Notes: generated from the sequence alone by a model not told the origin. A stretch of DNA of 64,000 nucleotides from Streptomyces albiflavescens (GCF_014645835.1 NZ_BMMM01000002.1:56388-120387), one strand, 5' to 3'. Numbered from the stretch's first letter, positions 51,742 to 61,397 are shown. Numbers and translations: made by a program.

Positions 51742-52329
51742 ATGGCATCGGGCATGGCCACGGCCTCGTACGAGCTGCGGTTCGACTCCGGGCGGATCTG
51801 CCTGGACCTGACGGCGACCACCCATCCCGAGGAACGGCTCGACTCGGCCGCCCGGCTGCGCGCCTGGATCGCCGCGTCCGGACTCGTGCCCGGGGGGACG
51901 CCACTGGCATCGGTCGACGAGGCATGGCTGCTCGGCTTCCGTGAACTGCGCGGACATGTCGCCCAGTTGGTGCGCGGCGAGCTCGACGCCCGGCCCGCCG
52001 ACGCGGCACTCGCCCGCGTCAACGCGGTCGCGCTGGGCAATCCGCCCGCCCCCTGGGCGGTACGCGCGGACGACGGTTCGCTGCACCGCAGGCTGCGCAC
52101 CCCGCCCGGTTGCGCCGAACTGCTCGCCGTCGTCGCCCGGGACACCCTGGAACTGCTCACCGATCCGTCGGCGCGGGCGAGCCTGAGGCAGTGCGAGGGG
52201 GACAACTGCCCGATCGTCTACCTCGACACCTCCCGGGGCCGGCGCCGGCGGTGGTGCTCCAGCGAGGTGTGCGGCAACCGGGAGCGGGTGGCCCGGCATC
52301 GCCGCCGGGCGGCTCTCGCCCGCGCGTGA
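51742..52329 (+). CDS. CGNR zinc-finger (ABATE-domain) putative regulator
   Basis: This 195-residue protein has an N-terminal ABATE-type domain (about 10-135, RICLDLTATTHPEERL). The C-terminal CGNR zinc finger (about 148-186) carries cysteines in CEGDNC and WCSSEVCGNR, followed by RVARHRRR. CGNR proteins are considered stress-related transcription factors. The first of two close ATGs is used (51742; alternative 51754). It is monocistronic and divergent from the DUF1772 gene. Confidence 0.85.
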   Translation: MASGMATASYELRFDSGRICLDLTATTHPEERLDSAARLRAWIAASGLVPGGTPLASVDEAWLLGFRELRGHVAQLVRGELDARPADAALARVNAVALGNPPAPWAVRADDGSLHRRLRTPPGCAELLAVVARDTLELLTDPSARASLRQCEGDNCPIVYLDTSRGRRRRWCSSEVCGNRERVARHRRRAALARA

Positions 52330-52589
52330 TTGCCGTCACATACGGCCCCTGTCGTGCATGAGGGCGATGACGTGCGGACCTCGCCTCGCGTGATCGCGCG
52401 GTCACGGAGCGCGTAATCGGCGTCCATATGTGATGTTGCGACCACGTCAAGTGATCAAGAAAACCCTTGCATTCTCTCTTCACACCTTGAACAAGAAATA
52501 AGTGCACGCTCTTTGAACACACACACGCCCACGCACGTACCCGGAGATGAGCGACCGACTGGGGGAACCCCCGGACACCGGAGGTAGGC
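52330..52589 (+). promoter_or_regulatory. AT-rich upstream region of the sigU gene
   Basis: 52430-52520 is clearly AT-richer than its surroundings and contains TTGAACA twice (52487-52493 and 52513-52519, 26 bp apart), plus TTGCAT near 52467. These could be -35 elements of tandem promoters. ECF factors often recognise their own promoter, but no consensus for this one can be derived from a single site. Confidence 0.35.
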
Positions 52590-53174
52590 GTGCGCAAGGA
52601 TTCCGCCGTGGCTGATGAACACAGGCCAAGGGCCCGACATCGCATGTCCCCGCAATCCTCGTCGAGCGAACCCGACGAGGAGCTGATGCGTGCGTTGTAC
52701 AGGGAACACGCGGGGCCCCTGCTGGCCTACGTGCTGCGGCTGGTCGCCGGAGACCGGCAGCGCGCCGAGGACGTCGTGCAGGAAACGCTCATCCGTGCCT
52801 GGAAGAACGCCGGTCAGCTCAATCGTGCGACCGGTTCGGTACGACCCTGGCTGGTGACGGTCGCCCGGCGCATCGTCATCGACGGCCACCGCAGCCGGCA
52901 GGCCCGGCCGCAGGAGGTGGACCCGTCACCGCTGGAGGTCATTCCCGCGGAGGACGAGATCGACAAGGCGTTGTGGCTGATGACACTGTCGGACGCGCTG
53001 GACGACCTGACCCCTGCTCACAGGGAAGTTCTGGTCGAAACGTACTTCAAAGGGCGTACGGTCAATGAGGCGGCCGAGACGCTCGGCATACCCAGCGGCA
53101 CCGTGCGCTCCCGGGTGTTCTACGCCCTGCGCTCGATGAAGCTGGCGCTGGAGGAGCGGGGGGTGACGGCATGA
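52590..53174 (+). CDS. sigU: ECF-family RNA polymerase sigma factor (SigU-like)
   Basis: This 194-residue ECF sigma has region 2 (about 33-100, with DRQRAEDVVQETLIRAWKN) and region 4 (about 130-185, LTPAHREVLVETYFKGRTVNEAAETLGIPSGTVRSR in two parts). GGAGG lies 5 bp before the GTG; an in-frame ATG at codon 19 is possible. Its stop overlaps the start of a membrane anti-sigma gene (ATGA). Locus order (followed by HelD, malic enzyme, HU and MurA) matches my memory of S. coelicolor sigU. Confidence 0.88.
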   Translation: MRKDSAVADEHRPRARHRMSPQSSSSEPDEELMRALYREHAGPLLAYVLRLVAGDRQRAEDVVQETLIRAWKNAGQLNRATGSVRPWLVTVARRIVIDGHRSRQARPQEVDPSPLEVIPAEDEIDKALWLMTLSDALDDLTPAHREVLVETYFKGRTVNEAAETLGIPSGTVRSRVFYALRSMKLALEERGVTA

Positions 53175-54001
53175 ACGCGTACGGGGGTTACGGAACGGGC
53201 GGTCCAGGAGCCATGCAGGGACCACGGGGACAGCAGAATCCCGGTGACAACATCCACGAGACCGTAGGTGCCTACGCCCTTGGGATTCTCGACGACGCCG
53301 AAGCAACCGCTTTCGAGGCACACCTCGCCACCTGCGAGTGGTGCGCCCAGCAACTCGACGAGCTCGCGGGCATGGAACCGATGCTCGCCGCGCTCGCGGA
53401 TCTGCCCGCCTCCCAGGGCACCCCGGCCATCGGCGACTCTCTTGCCGCCCGCCCGAGCCCACAGCTCGCGGAACGGCTGGTCGACGAGGTCTCGGAGCGG
53501 CGCGCCCAGAAGCGCCGGCGCGGGATGTACCTGGTGGCGGCCGCGGCCGCGCTGATCATCGGCGGTCCGCTGACGGTGATGGCGGTCACCGGTGGGGACG
53601 ACACCACCAGCAACGAGGCCGGGATGGCGCACCCCACCAGCCCCGCCAAGGCCGCCTTCGACGTCATGACGGACAGGATCTCGGCGACGGACCCGAAGAC
53701 CCAGGTCAACGCCGTCGTCGCCGTGGAGAAGAAGGACTGGGGCACCCACGCCGTCCTCCAGCTCAAGAACGTCAAGGGCCCGCTCAAGTGCTCCTTGATC
53801 GCCGTCGGCAAGAATGGCGAGCGCGAGACGGTGACCTCCTGGGCGGTCCCGAAGTGGGGTTACGGCATCCCGAACGCCAAGACCGAAGAGGGGAAGAACC
53901 CGCTCTACGTGCACGGCGGAGCCGCCTTCTCGCCCAACCAGATCGACCACTTCGAGGTCATGACTTTCGACGGGAAGCGGCTCGTGGAGGTCAACGCGTG
54001 A
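53171..54001 (+). CDS. rsuA: Membrane anti-sigma factor with zinc-binding ZAS motif
   Basis: This 276-residue single-pass protein has a cytoplasmic part with the ZAS signature His51-x3-Cys55-x2-Cys58 (HLATCEWC), which wraps the cognate ECF sigma. A membrane helix lies near residues 116-138, and an outer domain of about 135 residues could sense envelope stress. It is translationally coupled to the sigma gene, ensuring stoichiometric repression. The outer domain's ligand or protease is unknown. Confidence 0.9.
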   Translation: MNAYGGYGTGGPGAMQGPRGQQNPGDNIHETVGAYALGILDDAEATAFEAHLATCEWCAQQLDELAGMEPMLAALADLPASQGTPAIGDSLAARPSPQLAERLVDEVSERRAQKRRRGMYLVAAAAALIIGGPLTVMAVTGGDDTTSNEAGMAHPTSPAKAAFDVMTDRISATDPKTQVNAVVAVEKKDWGTHAVLQLKNVKGPLKCSLIAVGKNGERETVTSWAVPKWGYGIPNAKTEEGKNPLYVHGGAAFSPNQIDHFEVMTFDGKRLVEVNA

Positions 54002-54083
54002 GCGAACCCGGAGCGCACGCGTAGCCTACGGGCCCCCCTTCGCGTACGGTTGACGGCTGCCCAGCACGTCAGAAGGGGGCCCG

Positions 54084-56612
54084 GTGGCCGCTCAGGCTCA
54101 GCAGGAAACCGCGCTCGGCTCGGTCCACGCATCCGTGAAGGACGACTCCGTCAAGGACGACTCCGTACGGGACCGGGAGATCAGCGTCGAACAGGAACAT
54201 CTGGACCGGGTGTACCGGCGCCTCGAGGAGAAGATCCACGAGGCGGAGTTCCTGATGAACGACGCCGCCAAGCGCGGTCAGGTCGGTACGCCGGGGGCGC
54301 TCGCGGAGCGGGACGCCCAGGTGTTCCGCGCGGGAGTTCACCTCAACCGCCTCAACAACGAGTTCGAGGACTTCCTCTTCGGCCGTATCGACCTGCTCCT
54401 GGGGAGGGACGGCAAGAAGGGCCCGGACGGCGCGTACACGGCGGTGGAACCGGCCGAGGGCGCCGTCCGTGAGGACAACAGCGCCGACATCGCCGAGACG
54501 CTCCACATCGGCCGGATCGGCGTTCTCGACGCGGACTACGCGCCGCTGGTCATCGACTGGCGGGCGCCCGCCGCTGCCCCCTTCTACCGCTCGACGCCGG
54601 TCGACCCGGGTCGTGTCGTACGCCGTCGGGTCATCCGTTCCAAGGGGCGCAAGGTCCTCGGTGTCGAGGACGACCTGATGCGCCCGGAGCTGAAGGCCTC
54701 CCTGGGCGGCCGTGAACTCCCGGTGATCGGCGACGGCGCGCTGATGGCCGCGCTCGGGCAGGCCCGCAGCCACACCATGCGTGACATCGTCGCGTCGATC
54801 CAGGCCGAGCAGGACCTGGTGATCCGGGCGCCCGCCGCGTCCGTGACGTACGTGGAGGGCGGCCCGGGCACGGGCAAGACGGCGGTGGCCCTGCACCGGG
54901 CGGCGTACCTGCTCTACCAGGACCGTCGCCGTTACGCGGGCGGCATCCTGATCGTCTCCCCGACCCCGCTGCTGGTCGCCTACACCGAGGGCGTGCTCCC
55001 TTCCCTCGGCGAGGAGGGCCAGGTCGCCATCCGCGCGATCGGCTCGCTCGTCGACGGCGCGGAGGCCACGCTGTACGACTCCCCGGCGGTGGCCCGCGCC
55101 AAGGGCTCGTACCGGATGCTGAAGGTGCTGCGGAAGGCGGCGCGCGGGGTGCTGGAGGGGCCCGGTGGCGGCACCGGGCGGTCCGCCGGGGGCACGGGCA
55201 CCCTGCTGGGCAGGACCGACACGGCCGGGGCCCCGGGGAACGGCGGCGTGGACGCGCCGGGCCCCGGCGCGCGGGCCGGCGACCGCGGCCCCCACGCCGA
55301 GCAGCTCGCCTTCGGCGAGGAGGCCGGGGCCGCCGGCGGCGGCTCGGAGGGTGGGGCCCCCGCGGGTCCGCCCACCCGCCTGCGCGTCGTTGCCTTCGGG
55401 CGGCGGCTGGAGCTGGAGGCGCCCGAGCTGGACCGGATCAAGCGCAACGCGCTCGGCGGGACGGCGCCCGTCAACATGCTGCGGCCGCGCGCCCGCAAGC
55501 TGCTGCTCGACGCGCTGTGGGCGCACTCGGGCGCCGGGACGCGCCACACGGACCCGGAGCTGGCCGCCGAGCTGCGGTCGTCGTTCGACGAGGACATCGC
55601 GTCCGAGGACGGCTTCATCGAGTTCCTGGACGCGTGGTGGCCGGAGCTGACCCCGCGCGGCGTGCTGGCCGCCATGGCGGACGAGCGGCGGCTCGGACGC
55701 TGGGCGCGGCGGATCCTCAACCCCGGCGAGATCCGCCGGGTGGCGCGCTCGCTCAAGCGGGACGGGCTCTCCGTGCACGACGTGGCCATGCTTGACGAGC
55801 TCCAGGCGATTCTCGGTACCCCGGCCCGGCCCAGGAAGAAGCGCGATCTCGATCCCCTGGACCAGCTCACCGGACTCGAGGAGCTCATGCCCGTGCGCGA
55901 GGAGTCGCAGCGCGAGCGCGCCGAGCGACTGGCGCAGGAGCGGACCGAGTACGCGCACGTCATCGTCGACGAGGCGCAGGACCTCACGCCCATGCAGTGG
56001 CGGATGGTCGGTCGGCGGGGCCGGCATGCCACCTGGACAGTGGTCGGCGATCCGGCGCAGTCCTCGTGGTCCGACCCGGACGAGGCCGCCGAGGCCCGTG
56101 ACGAGGCCCTCGGGACCCGTCCCCGGCGTCGCTTCACCCTCACCGTCAACTACCGCAACCCCGCCGAGATCGCCGAGCTGGCCGCCAAGGTCCTCGCCCT
56201 CGCCATGCCCGGCTCCGCGTCCCCGTCCGCCGTACGGTCGACCGGCGTCGAGCCGGGCTTCGCCGTCGTACGGGACTCACTCGCCCAGGCGGTGCGTGCC
56301 GAGGCGGCGCGTCTTCTCGACCGGGTGGACGGCACCGTGGGTGTCGTCGTCGCCATGAACCGGCGCGAGGAGGCCGCACGCTGGCTCGCCGGGCTCGGCG
56401 ACCGCGTGGTGGCGCTCGGCAGCCTGGAGGCCAAGGGGCTGGAGTACGACGCGACGGTGGTGGTCTCGCCCGCGGAGATCGCCGACGAGTCGCCCGCGGG
56501 GCTGCGCGTGCTGTATGTGGCTCTCACCCGGGCCACTCAGCAGCTGACCATCGTCTCGGGGGACCGTGACGAGCCCGATGCGAACGGGGTTCCCGACCTG
56601 CTCCGGGACTGA
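54084..56612 (+). CDS. HelD-like UvrD/Rep-type ATPase acting on RNA polymerase
   Basis: This 842-residue superfamily-1 protein has an N-terminal helical arm (about 30-105, DRVYRRLEEKIHEAEF onward). Walker A GGPGTGKT is at 259-266, Walker B VDEAQD begins near 628, and C-terminal helicase motifs include VNYRNP and ALTRATQQLT. Actinobacterial HelD enters RNA polymerase channels and releases stalled or rifampicin-bound enzyme. A Gly/Ala/Pro-rich insertion (about 360-435) is not part of the usual fold. GTG with AAGGGGG 4 bp upstream. A HelD role is favoured over DNA repair by the N-terminal arm. Confidence 0.85.
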   Translation: MAAQAQQETALGSVHASVKDDSVKDDSVRDREISVEQEHLDRVYRRLEEKIHEAEFLMNDAAKRGQVGTPGALAERDAQVFRAGVHLNRLNNEFEDFLFGRIDLLLGRDGKKGPDGAYTAVEPAEGAVREDNSADIAETLHIGRIGVLDADYAPLVIDWRAPAAAPFYRSTPVDPGRVVRRRVIRSKGRKVLGVEDDLMRPELKASLGGRELPVIGDGALMAALGQARSHTMRDIVASIQAEQDLVIRAPAASVTYVEGGPGTGKTAVALHRAAYLLYQDRRRYAGGILIVSPTPLLVAYTEGVLPSLGEEGQVAIRAIGSLVDGAEATLYDSPAVARAKGSYRMLKVLRKAARGVLEGPGGGTGRSAGGTGTLLGRTDTAGAPGNGGVDAPGPGARAGDRGPHAEQLAFGEEAGAAGGGSEGGAPAGPPTRLRVVAFGRRLELEAPELDRIKRNALGGTAPVNMLRPRARKLLLDALWAHSGAGTRHTDPELAAELRSSFDEDIASEDGFIEFLDAWWPELTPRGVLAAMADERRLGRWARRILNPGEIRRVARSLKRDGLSVHDVAMLDELQAILGTPARPRKKRDLDPLDQLTGLEELMPVREESQRERAERLAQERTEYAHVIVDEAQDLTPMQWRMVGRRGRHATWTVVGDPAQSSWSDPDEAAEARDEALGTRPRRRFTLTVNYRNPAEIAELAAKVLALAMPGSASPSAVRSTGVEPGFAVVRDSLAQAVRAEAARLLDRVDGTVGVVVAMNRREEAARWLAGLGDRVVALGSLEAKGLEYDATVVVSPAEIADESPAGLRVLYVALTRATQQLTIVSGDRDEPDANGVPDLLRD

Positions 56613-56810
56613 TGCCGGACCCGGTCTCCCGTTCGCCCACCCGTCTCGTTTCTCTCAAAGAACTCTCCAGGCGGGAATTGCCTTACGGGGATCGTTTGTT
56701 ACCGTTGACGTGGCACCGGCCCGATCCAAGCCCCCGGGCCCAACCTTCGTCGCTACGAGCGACCACTTGCCGCGAGGCGAGCATGGCGGGTCGGTGTCAT
56801 TGAACGTATG

Positions 56811-56847
56811 AGAGACCCACGTCACCCCGTGACGTGGGTCTCTTTTG
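56811..56847 (+). terminator. Terminator after the HelD-like gene
   Basis: A perfect 14-bp stem (56811-56824 with 56830-56843) followed by TTTTGC is a strong intrinsic terminator about 200 bp past the stop. Confidence 0.85.
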
Positions 56848-57006
56848 CTGTGCTCCCACTTCTCGTATGGTGGAAGACGCTTTCCGAAAACTGCTACCGC
56901 TCGCGAACAATACGTTCGCAATCCGGGGCGGCTACCGCGTACTCGACGGTAGGTGCGACGATCGGACGGCATACCAGCGACACGGTGAAAGCAGAGGAAG
57001 TCGGCC

Positions 57007-58440
57007 ATGGCAACGGCGCCCAGCGTCTCCTACTCGATTACGGTCCGGCTGGAGGTGCCCGCGAGCGGAACCGCGGTCTCCCAGATCACCACGGCCGTAG
57101 AGTCCCACGGAGGCTCGGTGACCGGCCTCGACGTGACCGCCTCCGGCCACGAGAAGCTCCGGATCGACGTCACCATCGCCGCGACCTCCACGGCCCACGC
57201 CGACGAGATCGTCCAGCAGCTGCGCGGCATCGAGGGCGTCACGCTCGGCAAGGTCTCCGACCGTACGTTCCTCATGCACCTCGGCGGCAAGATCGAGATG
57301 GCGTCGAAGCACCCCATCCGCAACCGTGACGACCTCTCCATGATCTACACGCCGGGTGTGGCCCGCGTCTGCATGGCGATCGCCGAGAACCCCGAGGACG
57401 CCCGCCGTCTGACCATCAAGCGCAACTCCGTTGCGGTTGTGACGGACGGCTCGGCCGTGCTGGGCCTCGGAAACATCGGGCCCAAGGCCGCCCTCCCCGT
57501 CATGGAGGGCAAGGCGGCCCTCTTCAAGCGCTTCGCCGGCATCGACGCCTGGCCGCTGTGCCTGGACACCCAGGACACCGACGCGATCGTCGAGATCGTG
57601 AAGGCGATCGCCCCCGGCTTCGCGGGCATCAACCTGGAGGACATCTCCGCGCCGCGCTGCTTCGAGATCGAGGCGCGCCTGCGCGAAGCCCTCGACATCC
57701 CGGTCTTCCACGACGACCAGCACGGCACCGCGATCGTCGTACTCGCCGCTCTGACCAACGCACTTCGCGTGGCCGGCAAGGCGATCGGCGACATTCGTGT
57801 CGTCATGTCCGGCGCGGGCGCGGCCGGTACGGCCATCCTCAAGCTGCTCATCGCGGCGGGCGTGAAGAACGCCGTCGTCGCCGACATCCACGGCGTCGTG
57901 CACGCCGACCGTGACGACCTGGTGGACGCCGCCCAGGGCTCGGCGCTGCGCTGGATCGCCGACAACACCAACCCCGAGGGCCTCACGGGCACGTTGAAGG
58001 AGGCCGTGCGCGGCGCTGACGTCTTCATCGGCGTCTCCGCTCCGAACGTGCTCGACGGCGACGATGTGGCGGCCATGGCCGACGACGCCATCGTGTTCGC
58101 GCTCGCGAACCCCGACCCCGAGGTCGACCCGGCAATCGCCCGCCAGACGGCGGCAGTTGTCGCCACCGGCCGCTCCGACTTCCCCAACCAGATCAACAAC
58201 GTCCTGGTCTTCCCGGGCGTCTTCCGTGGCCTCTTGGACGCCCAGTCGCGTACCGTCAACACGGAGATGATGCTGGCCGCCGCGACCGCCCTCGCGGACG
58301 TGGTGACCGAGGACGAGCTCAACCCGAACTACATCATCCCGAGCGTCTTCAACGACAAGGTCGCGGGCGCGGTCGCCGGAGCGGTGCGCAACGCCGCGCG
58401 GGCGGCAGGGGTGACGGAAGCAGACAACACGACCGCGTGA
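57007..58440 (+). CDS. NAD-dependent malic enzyme with ACT domain
   Basis: This 477-residue malate oxidoreductase (decarboxylating) has an N-terminal ACT-type domain (about 8-85), the malic enzyme N-domain with catalytic Tyr114 (MIYTPGVA), and the metal site HDDQHGTA near 236-243. The Rossmann domain (about 250-430) has SGAGAAGTAI. It converts malate to pyruvate with NAD reduction, linking the TCA cycle to gluconeogenesis and acetyl-CoA supply. The ACT domain suggests control by an amino acid or similar ligand. GAGGAAG precedes the ATG by 6 bp. Confidence 0.93.
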   Translation: MATAPSVSYSITVRLEVPASGTAVSQITTAVESHGGSVTGLDVTASGHEKLRIDVTIAATSTAHADEIVQQLRGIEGVTLGKVSDRTFLMHLGGKIEMASKHPIRNRDDLSMIYTPGVARVCMAIAENPEDARRLTIKRNSVAVVTDGSAVLGLGNIGPKAALPVMEGKAALFKRFAGIDAWPLCLDTQDTDAIVEIVKAIAPGFAGINLEDISAPRCFEIEARLREALDIPVFHDDQHGTAIVVLAALTNALRVAGKAIGDIRVVMSGAGAAGTAILKLLIAAGVKNAVVADIHGVVHADRDDLVDAAQGSALRWIADNTNPEGLTGTLKEAVRGADVFIGVSAPNVLDGDDVAAMADDAIVFALANPDPEVDPAIARQTAAVVATGRSDFPNQINNVLVFPGVFRGLLDAQSRTVNTEMMLAAATALADVVTEDELNPNYIIPSVFNDKVAGAVAGAVRNAARAAGVTEADNTTA

Positions 58441-58792
58441 GCGTGGCCGTGCCGCGGCTGTGACGGGTGCCACGACCGCCCGGGGCCCCGGCGCGTCGCG
58501 GAACGCGCGGCCTGGGCCGCCTTTAGGGTGGCGGCCAGGCTCAGCCCTGCCCCAAGCCTCTCCAGGGCCTTTTCGTGTGACTCCCAAGGGTGTTCGTGTG
58601 ACTCCCAGGGGTGCCGGATTGGCTTTCCCGCCGCAGGTGGGGGCAGGATGCGTCTTCGGGCGCGAGGGTCTGGCTACGGACCCGGGTCCGGGGACCGACC
58701 GAGGACCCTGGCAGCATCGACTCCGCTGTGCCCAATATGCGGCTCCGCCGCGTGGCACGCCTCAACGGCAAGAAGAACACGGGAGTAACAAC
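58441..58792 (+). other. 352-bp gap upstream of hup, with a direct repeat
   Basis: It contains two adjacent imperfect copies of TTCGTGTGACTCCCARGGG (about 58571-58611). The rest is unremarkable GC-rich sequence that should hold the hup promoter. The only -10-like string noticed is CAATAT near 58733. No gene is supported here. Confidence 0.4.
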
Positions 58793-59074
58793 ATGAACCG
58801 CAGTGAGCTGGTGGCCGCGCTGGCCGACCGCGCCGAGGTGACCCGCAAGGACGCCGACGCCGTTCTGGCCGCGTTCGCCGAGACCGTCGGCGAGATCGTC
58901 GCCAAGGGCGACGAGAAGGTCACCATCCCCGGCTTCCTGACCTTCGAGCGCACCCACCGTGCCGCTCGCACCGCGCGCAACCCGCAGACCGGCGACCCGA
59001 TCCAGATCCCGGCCGGCTACAGCGTGAAGGTCTCCGCGGGCTCCAAGCTCAAGGAAGCCGCCAAGGGCAAGTAA
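58793..59074 (+). CDS. hupA: HU-family nucleoid protein (HupA type)
   Basis: This 93-residue HU protein has the typical helical dimer core (MNRSELVAALADRAEV), the beta-arm stretch RTARNPQTGDPIQIPAG that wraps the minor groove, and a short basic C-terminus (KLKEAAKGK). Without the Lys/Ala-rich C-terminal tail of HupS, it is the vegetative HupA form. GGGAG lies 7 bp before the ATG. It is convergent with murA. Confidence 0.95.
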   Translation: MNRSELVAALADRAEVTRKDADAVLAAFAETVGEIVAKGDEKVTIPGFLTFERTHRAARTARNPQTGDPIQIPAGYSVKVSAGSKLKEAAKGK

Positions 59075-59131
59075 GCCCGCCTGTACGTTCCTGTACGCCA
59101 CGGGACGCGTACGAGGCGCCGATAACGCCAA

Positions 59132-59163
59132 TGGGGCGGCCCCCTTCACCGGGGGCCGCCCCA
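59132..59163. terminator. Bidirectional terminator between hup and murA
   Basis: A perfect 13-bp stem (59132-59144 with 59151-59163) with a 6-base loop lies between the convergent hup and murA genes. Confidence 0.8.
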
Positions 59164-59187
59164 TCGTCGTACATACGACTGCCGCTG

Positions 59188-60528
59188 TTACCCGAGCGCC
59201 TTGCCCGGCAGCTCCACCTTGGCGCCCAGCTCCACGAGCTTCTCCATGAAGTTCTCGTAGCCGCGGTTGATGAGGTCGATGCCGTGGACCCGGGAGGTGC
59301 CCTGGGCCGCGAGGGCGGCGATGAGGTAGGAGAAGCCGCCGCGCAGGTCGGGGATGACCAGGTCGGCGCCCTGCAGCTTCGTCGGGCCCGAAACGACGGC
59401 CGAGTGCAGGAAGTTGCGCTGGCCGAAGCGGCAGTTGGAGCCGCCGAGGCACTCGCGGTAGAGCTGGATGTGCGCGCCCATCTGGTTGAGCGCGGAGGTG
59501 AAGCCGAGGCGGGACTCGTACACCGTCTCGTGGATGATCGAGAGGCCGGTCGCCTGGGTGAGGGCGACGACGAGCGGCTGCTGCCAGTCGGTCTGGAAGC
59601 CGGGGTGGACGTCCGTCTCCAGGGCGATCGACTTGAGCTGGCCGCCCGGGTGCCAGAAGCGGATGCCCTCGTCGTCGATCTCGAAGGCGCCGCCGACCTT
59701 GCGATAGGTGTTCAGGAACGTCATCATCGAGCGCTGCTGGGCGCCGCGGACGTAGATGTTGCCTTCGGTCGCCAGCGCCGCGGAAGCCCAGGAGGCGGCC
59801 TCCAGACGGTCCGGGAGGGCCGCGTGGGTGTAACCGCCGAGGCTGTCCACACCCGTGATGCGGATCGTCCGGTCGGTGTCGATGGCGATGATCGCGCCCA
59901 TCTTCTGCAGGACGCAGATGAGGTCCTCGATCTCGGGCTCGACGGCGGCGTTGGCGAGCTCGGTGACGCCCTCGGCCAGAACGGCCGTCAGCAGCACCTG
60001 CTCGGTGGCGCCGACCGACGGGTACGGCAGCTGGATCTTGGTGCCGCGCAGCCGCTGCGGGGCCTCCAGGTACTGGCCGTCCGCCCGCTTCTCGATCTTC
60101 GCGCCGAACTGCCGCAGCACCTCGAAGTGGAAGTCGATCGGCCGCCCGCCGATGTCGCAGCCACCGAGTCCTGGAATGAACGCGTGCCCCAAACGGTGCA
60201 ACAGCGGACCGCAGAACAGAATCGGGATGCGCGACGAGCCCGCGTGGGCATCGATGTCGGCGACGTTCGCGCTCTCGACGTGCGATGGGTCGAGCACCAA
60301 CTCGCCCGGCTCCTCACCCGGGCGTACCGTCACACCGTGCAGCTGCAGCAGACCGCGTACGACACGCACGTCGCGGATGTCGGGGACATTGCGCAGTCGG
60401 CTCGGCGCGCTGCCCAGCAGGGCGGCGACCATGGCCTTGGGTACGAGATTCTTCGCACCGCGGACACGGATCTCGCCCTCAAGCGGGGTTCCGCCGTGGA
60501 CAAGCAGGACATCGTCATTGACGGTCAT
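59188..60528 (-). CDS. murA: UDP-N-acetylglucosamine 1-carboxyvinyltransferase
   Basis: MurA (446 residues) transfers enolpyruvate to UDP-GlcNAc, the first committed step of peptidoglycan synthesis, in the cytoplasm. The N-terminal substrate-binding Lys26-Asn27 (RGAKNLVPKA) is present. The active-site loop holds Cys124 (GLGGCDIGGRP), the residue alkylated by fosfomycin and replaced by Asp in mycobacteria. The ATG at 60526-60528 is used; the longer frame adds a non-conserved stretch covering the promoter. Confidence 0.94.
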   Translation of the reverse strand: MTVNDDVLLVHGGTPLEGEIRVRGAKNLVPKAMVAALLGSAPSRLRNVPDIRDVRVVRGLLQLHGVTVRPGEEPGELVLDPSHVESANVADIDAHAGSSRIPILFCGPLLHRLGHAFIPGLGGCDIGGRPIDFHFEVLRQFGAKIEKRADGQYLEAPQRLRGTKIQLPYPSVGATEQVLLTAVLAEGVTELANAAVEPEIEDLICVLQKMGAIIAIDTDRTIRITGVDSLGGYTHAALPDRLEAASWASAALATEGNIYVRGAQQRSMMTFLNTYRKVGGAFEIDDEGIRFWHPGGQLKSIALETDVHPGFQTDWQQPLVVALTQATGLSIIHETVYESRLGFTSALNQMGAHIQLYRECLGGSNCRFGQRNFLHSAVVSGPTKLQGADLVIPDLRGGFSYLIAALAAQGTSRVHGIDLINRGYENFMEKLVELGAKVELPGKALG

Positions 60529-60601
60529 GTATCTCGCGTTCCGGTGAGTTGGGCAGGTGTGTGTCGTCGGCAAGCCGGTTTGCGGGAGCCGATGAGCAAG
60601 G

Positions 60602-60629
60602 GTAATAGCCGCCCACCCCCCTTCAGTAA
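60602..60629 (-). promoter_or_regulatory. murA promoter candidate
   Basis: On the minus strand TTACTG (60624-60629) and TATTAC (60602-60607) are separated by 16 bp, close to the housekeeping sigma pattern. The predicted start lies about 66 nt upstream of the murA ATG. Confidence 0.5.
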
Positions 60630-60799
60630 GCCCCAGTACCACCCAGCTACGTCATAGCTTTGCCACAACACGAACCGTTCCGAATCGGGCACACGGGGTC
60701 ACCGGTACGGGCGTGCGCGGGGGGCGCTTCTCTGCGCCCTGAGCTGCATTCACTCCCGAACCGGCATTGCCTCCCCACACGAAGGGAAGATGCGGGATC

Positions 60800-61381
60800 A
60801 TGTCTGGCATGACCGAGGTGTCCTCGCTCACAGGGCGGCTGCTCGTGGCCACGCCCGCCCTGGCGGACCCGAACTTCGACCGCGCGGTGGTGCTGCTCCT
60901 CGACCACGACGAGGAGGGCTCCCTGGGCGTCGTCCTCAACCGGCCCACACCGGTGGACGTCGGCGACATCCTGGAGGCCTGGGCGGACCTGGCCGGCGAG
61001 CCCGGCGTCGTCTTCCAGGGCGGCCCGGTGTCGCTGGACTCGGCGCTGGGCGTCGCGGTCATCCCGGGCGGCACGTCCAGCGAACGCGCGCCCCTCGGCT
61101 GGCGGCGCGTGCACGGTGCGATCGGCCTCGTCGACCTGGAGGCCCCGCCCGAGCTCCTCGCCTCGGCCCTCGGCTCACTGAGAATCTTCGCCGGGTACGC
61201 GGGCTGGGGCCCGGGCCAGCTGGAGAACGAACTGGTCGAGGGCGCCTGGTACGTCGTCGAGTCCGAACCCGGAGACGTCTCCTCCCCGTCACCCGAACGG
61301 CTCTGGCGCGAGGTGCTGCGCCGCCAGCGCAGCGAGCTGGCGATGGTGGCGACGTATCCGGACGACCCGTCGCTCAACTGA
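60800..61381 (+). CDS. YqgE/AlgH family protein
   Basis: This is a 193-residue DUF179/AlgH protein. Family motifs visible are LTGRLLVATPAL at the start, GSLGVVLNRPTP, VFQGGPV, and FAGYAGWGPGQLENEL. The family's biochemical role is unsettled, although AlgH was first linked to alginate regulation in Pseudomonas. The start may be the ATG at 60800 (GAAGGGAAG upstream) or at 60809. It is divergent from murA. Confidence 0.9.
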   Translation: MSGMTEVSSLTGRLLVATPALADPNFDRAVVLLLDHDEEGSLGVVLNRPTPVDVGDILEAWADLAGEPGVVFQGGPVSLDSALGVAVIPGGTSSERAPLGWRRVHGAIGLVDLEAPPELLASALGSLRIFAGYAGWGPGQLENELVEGAWYVVESEPGDVSSPSPERLWREVLRRQRSELAMVATYPDDPSLN

Positions 61382-61397
61382 TGCGCGCGGGCTTCAG

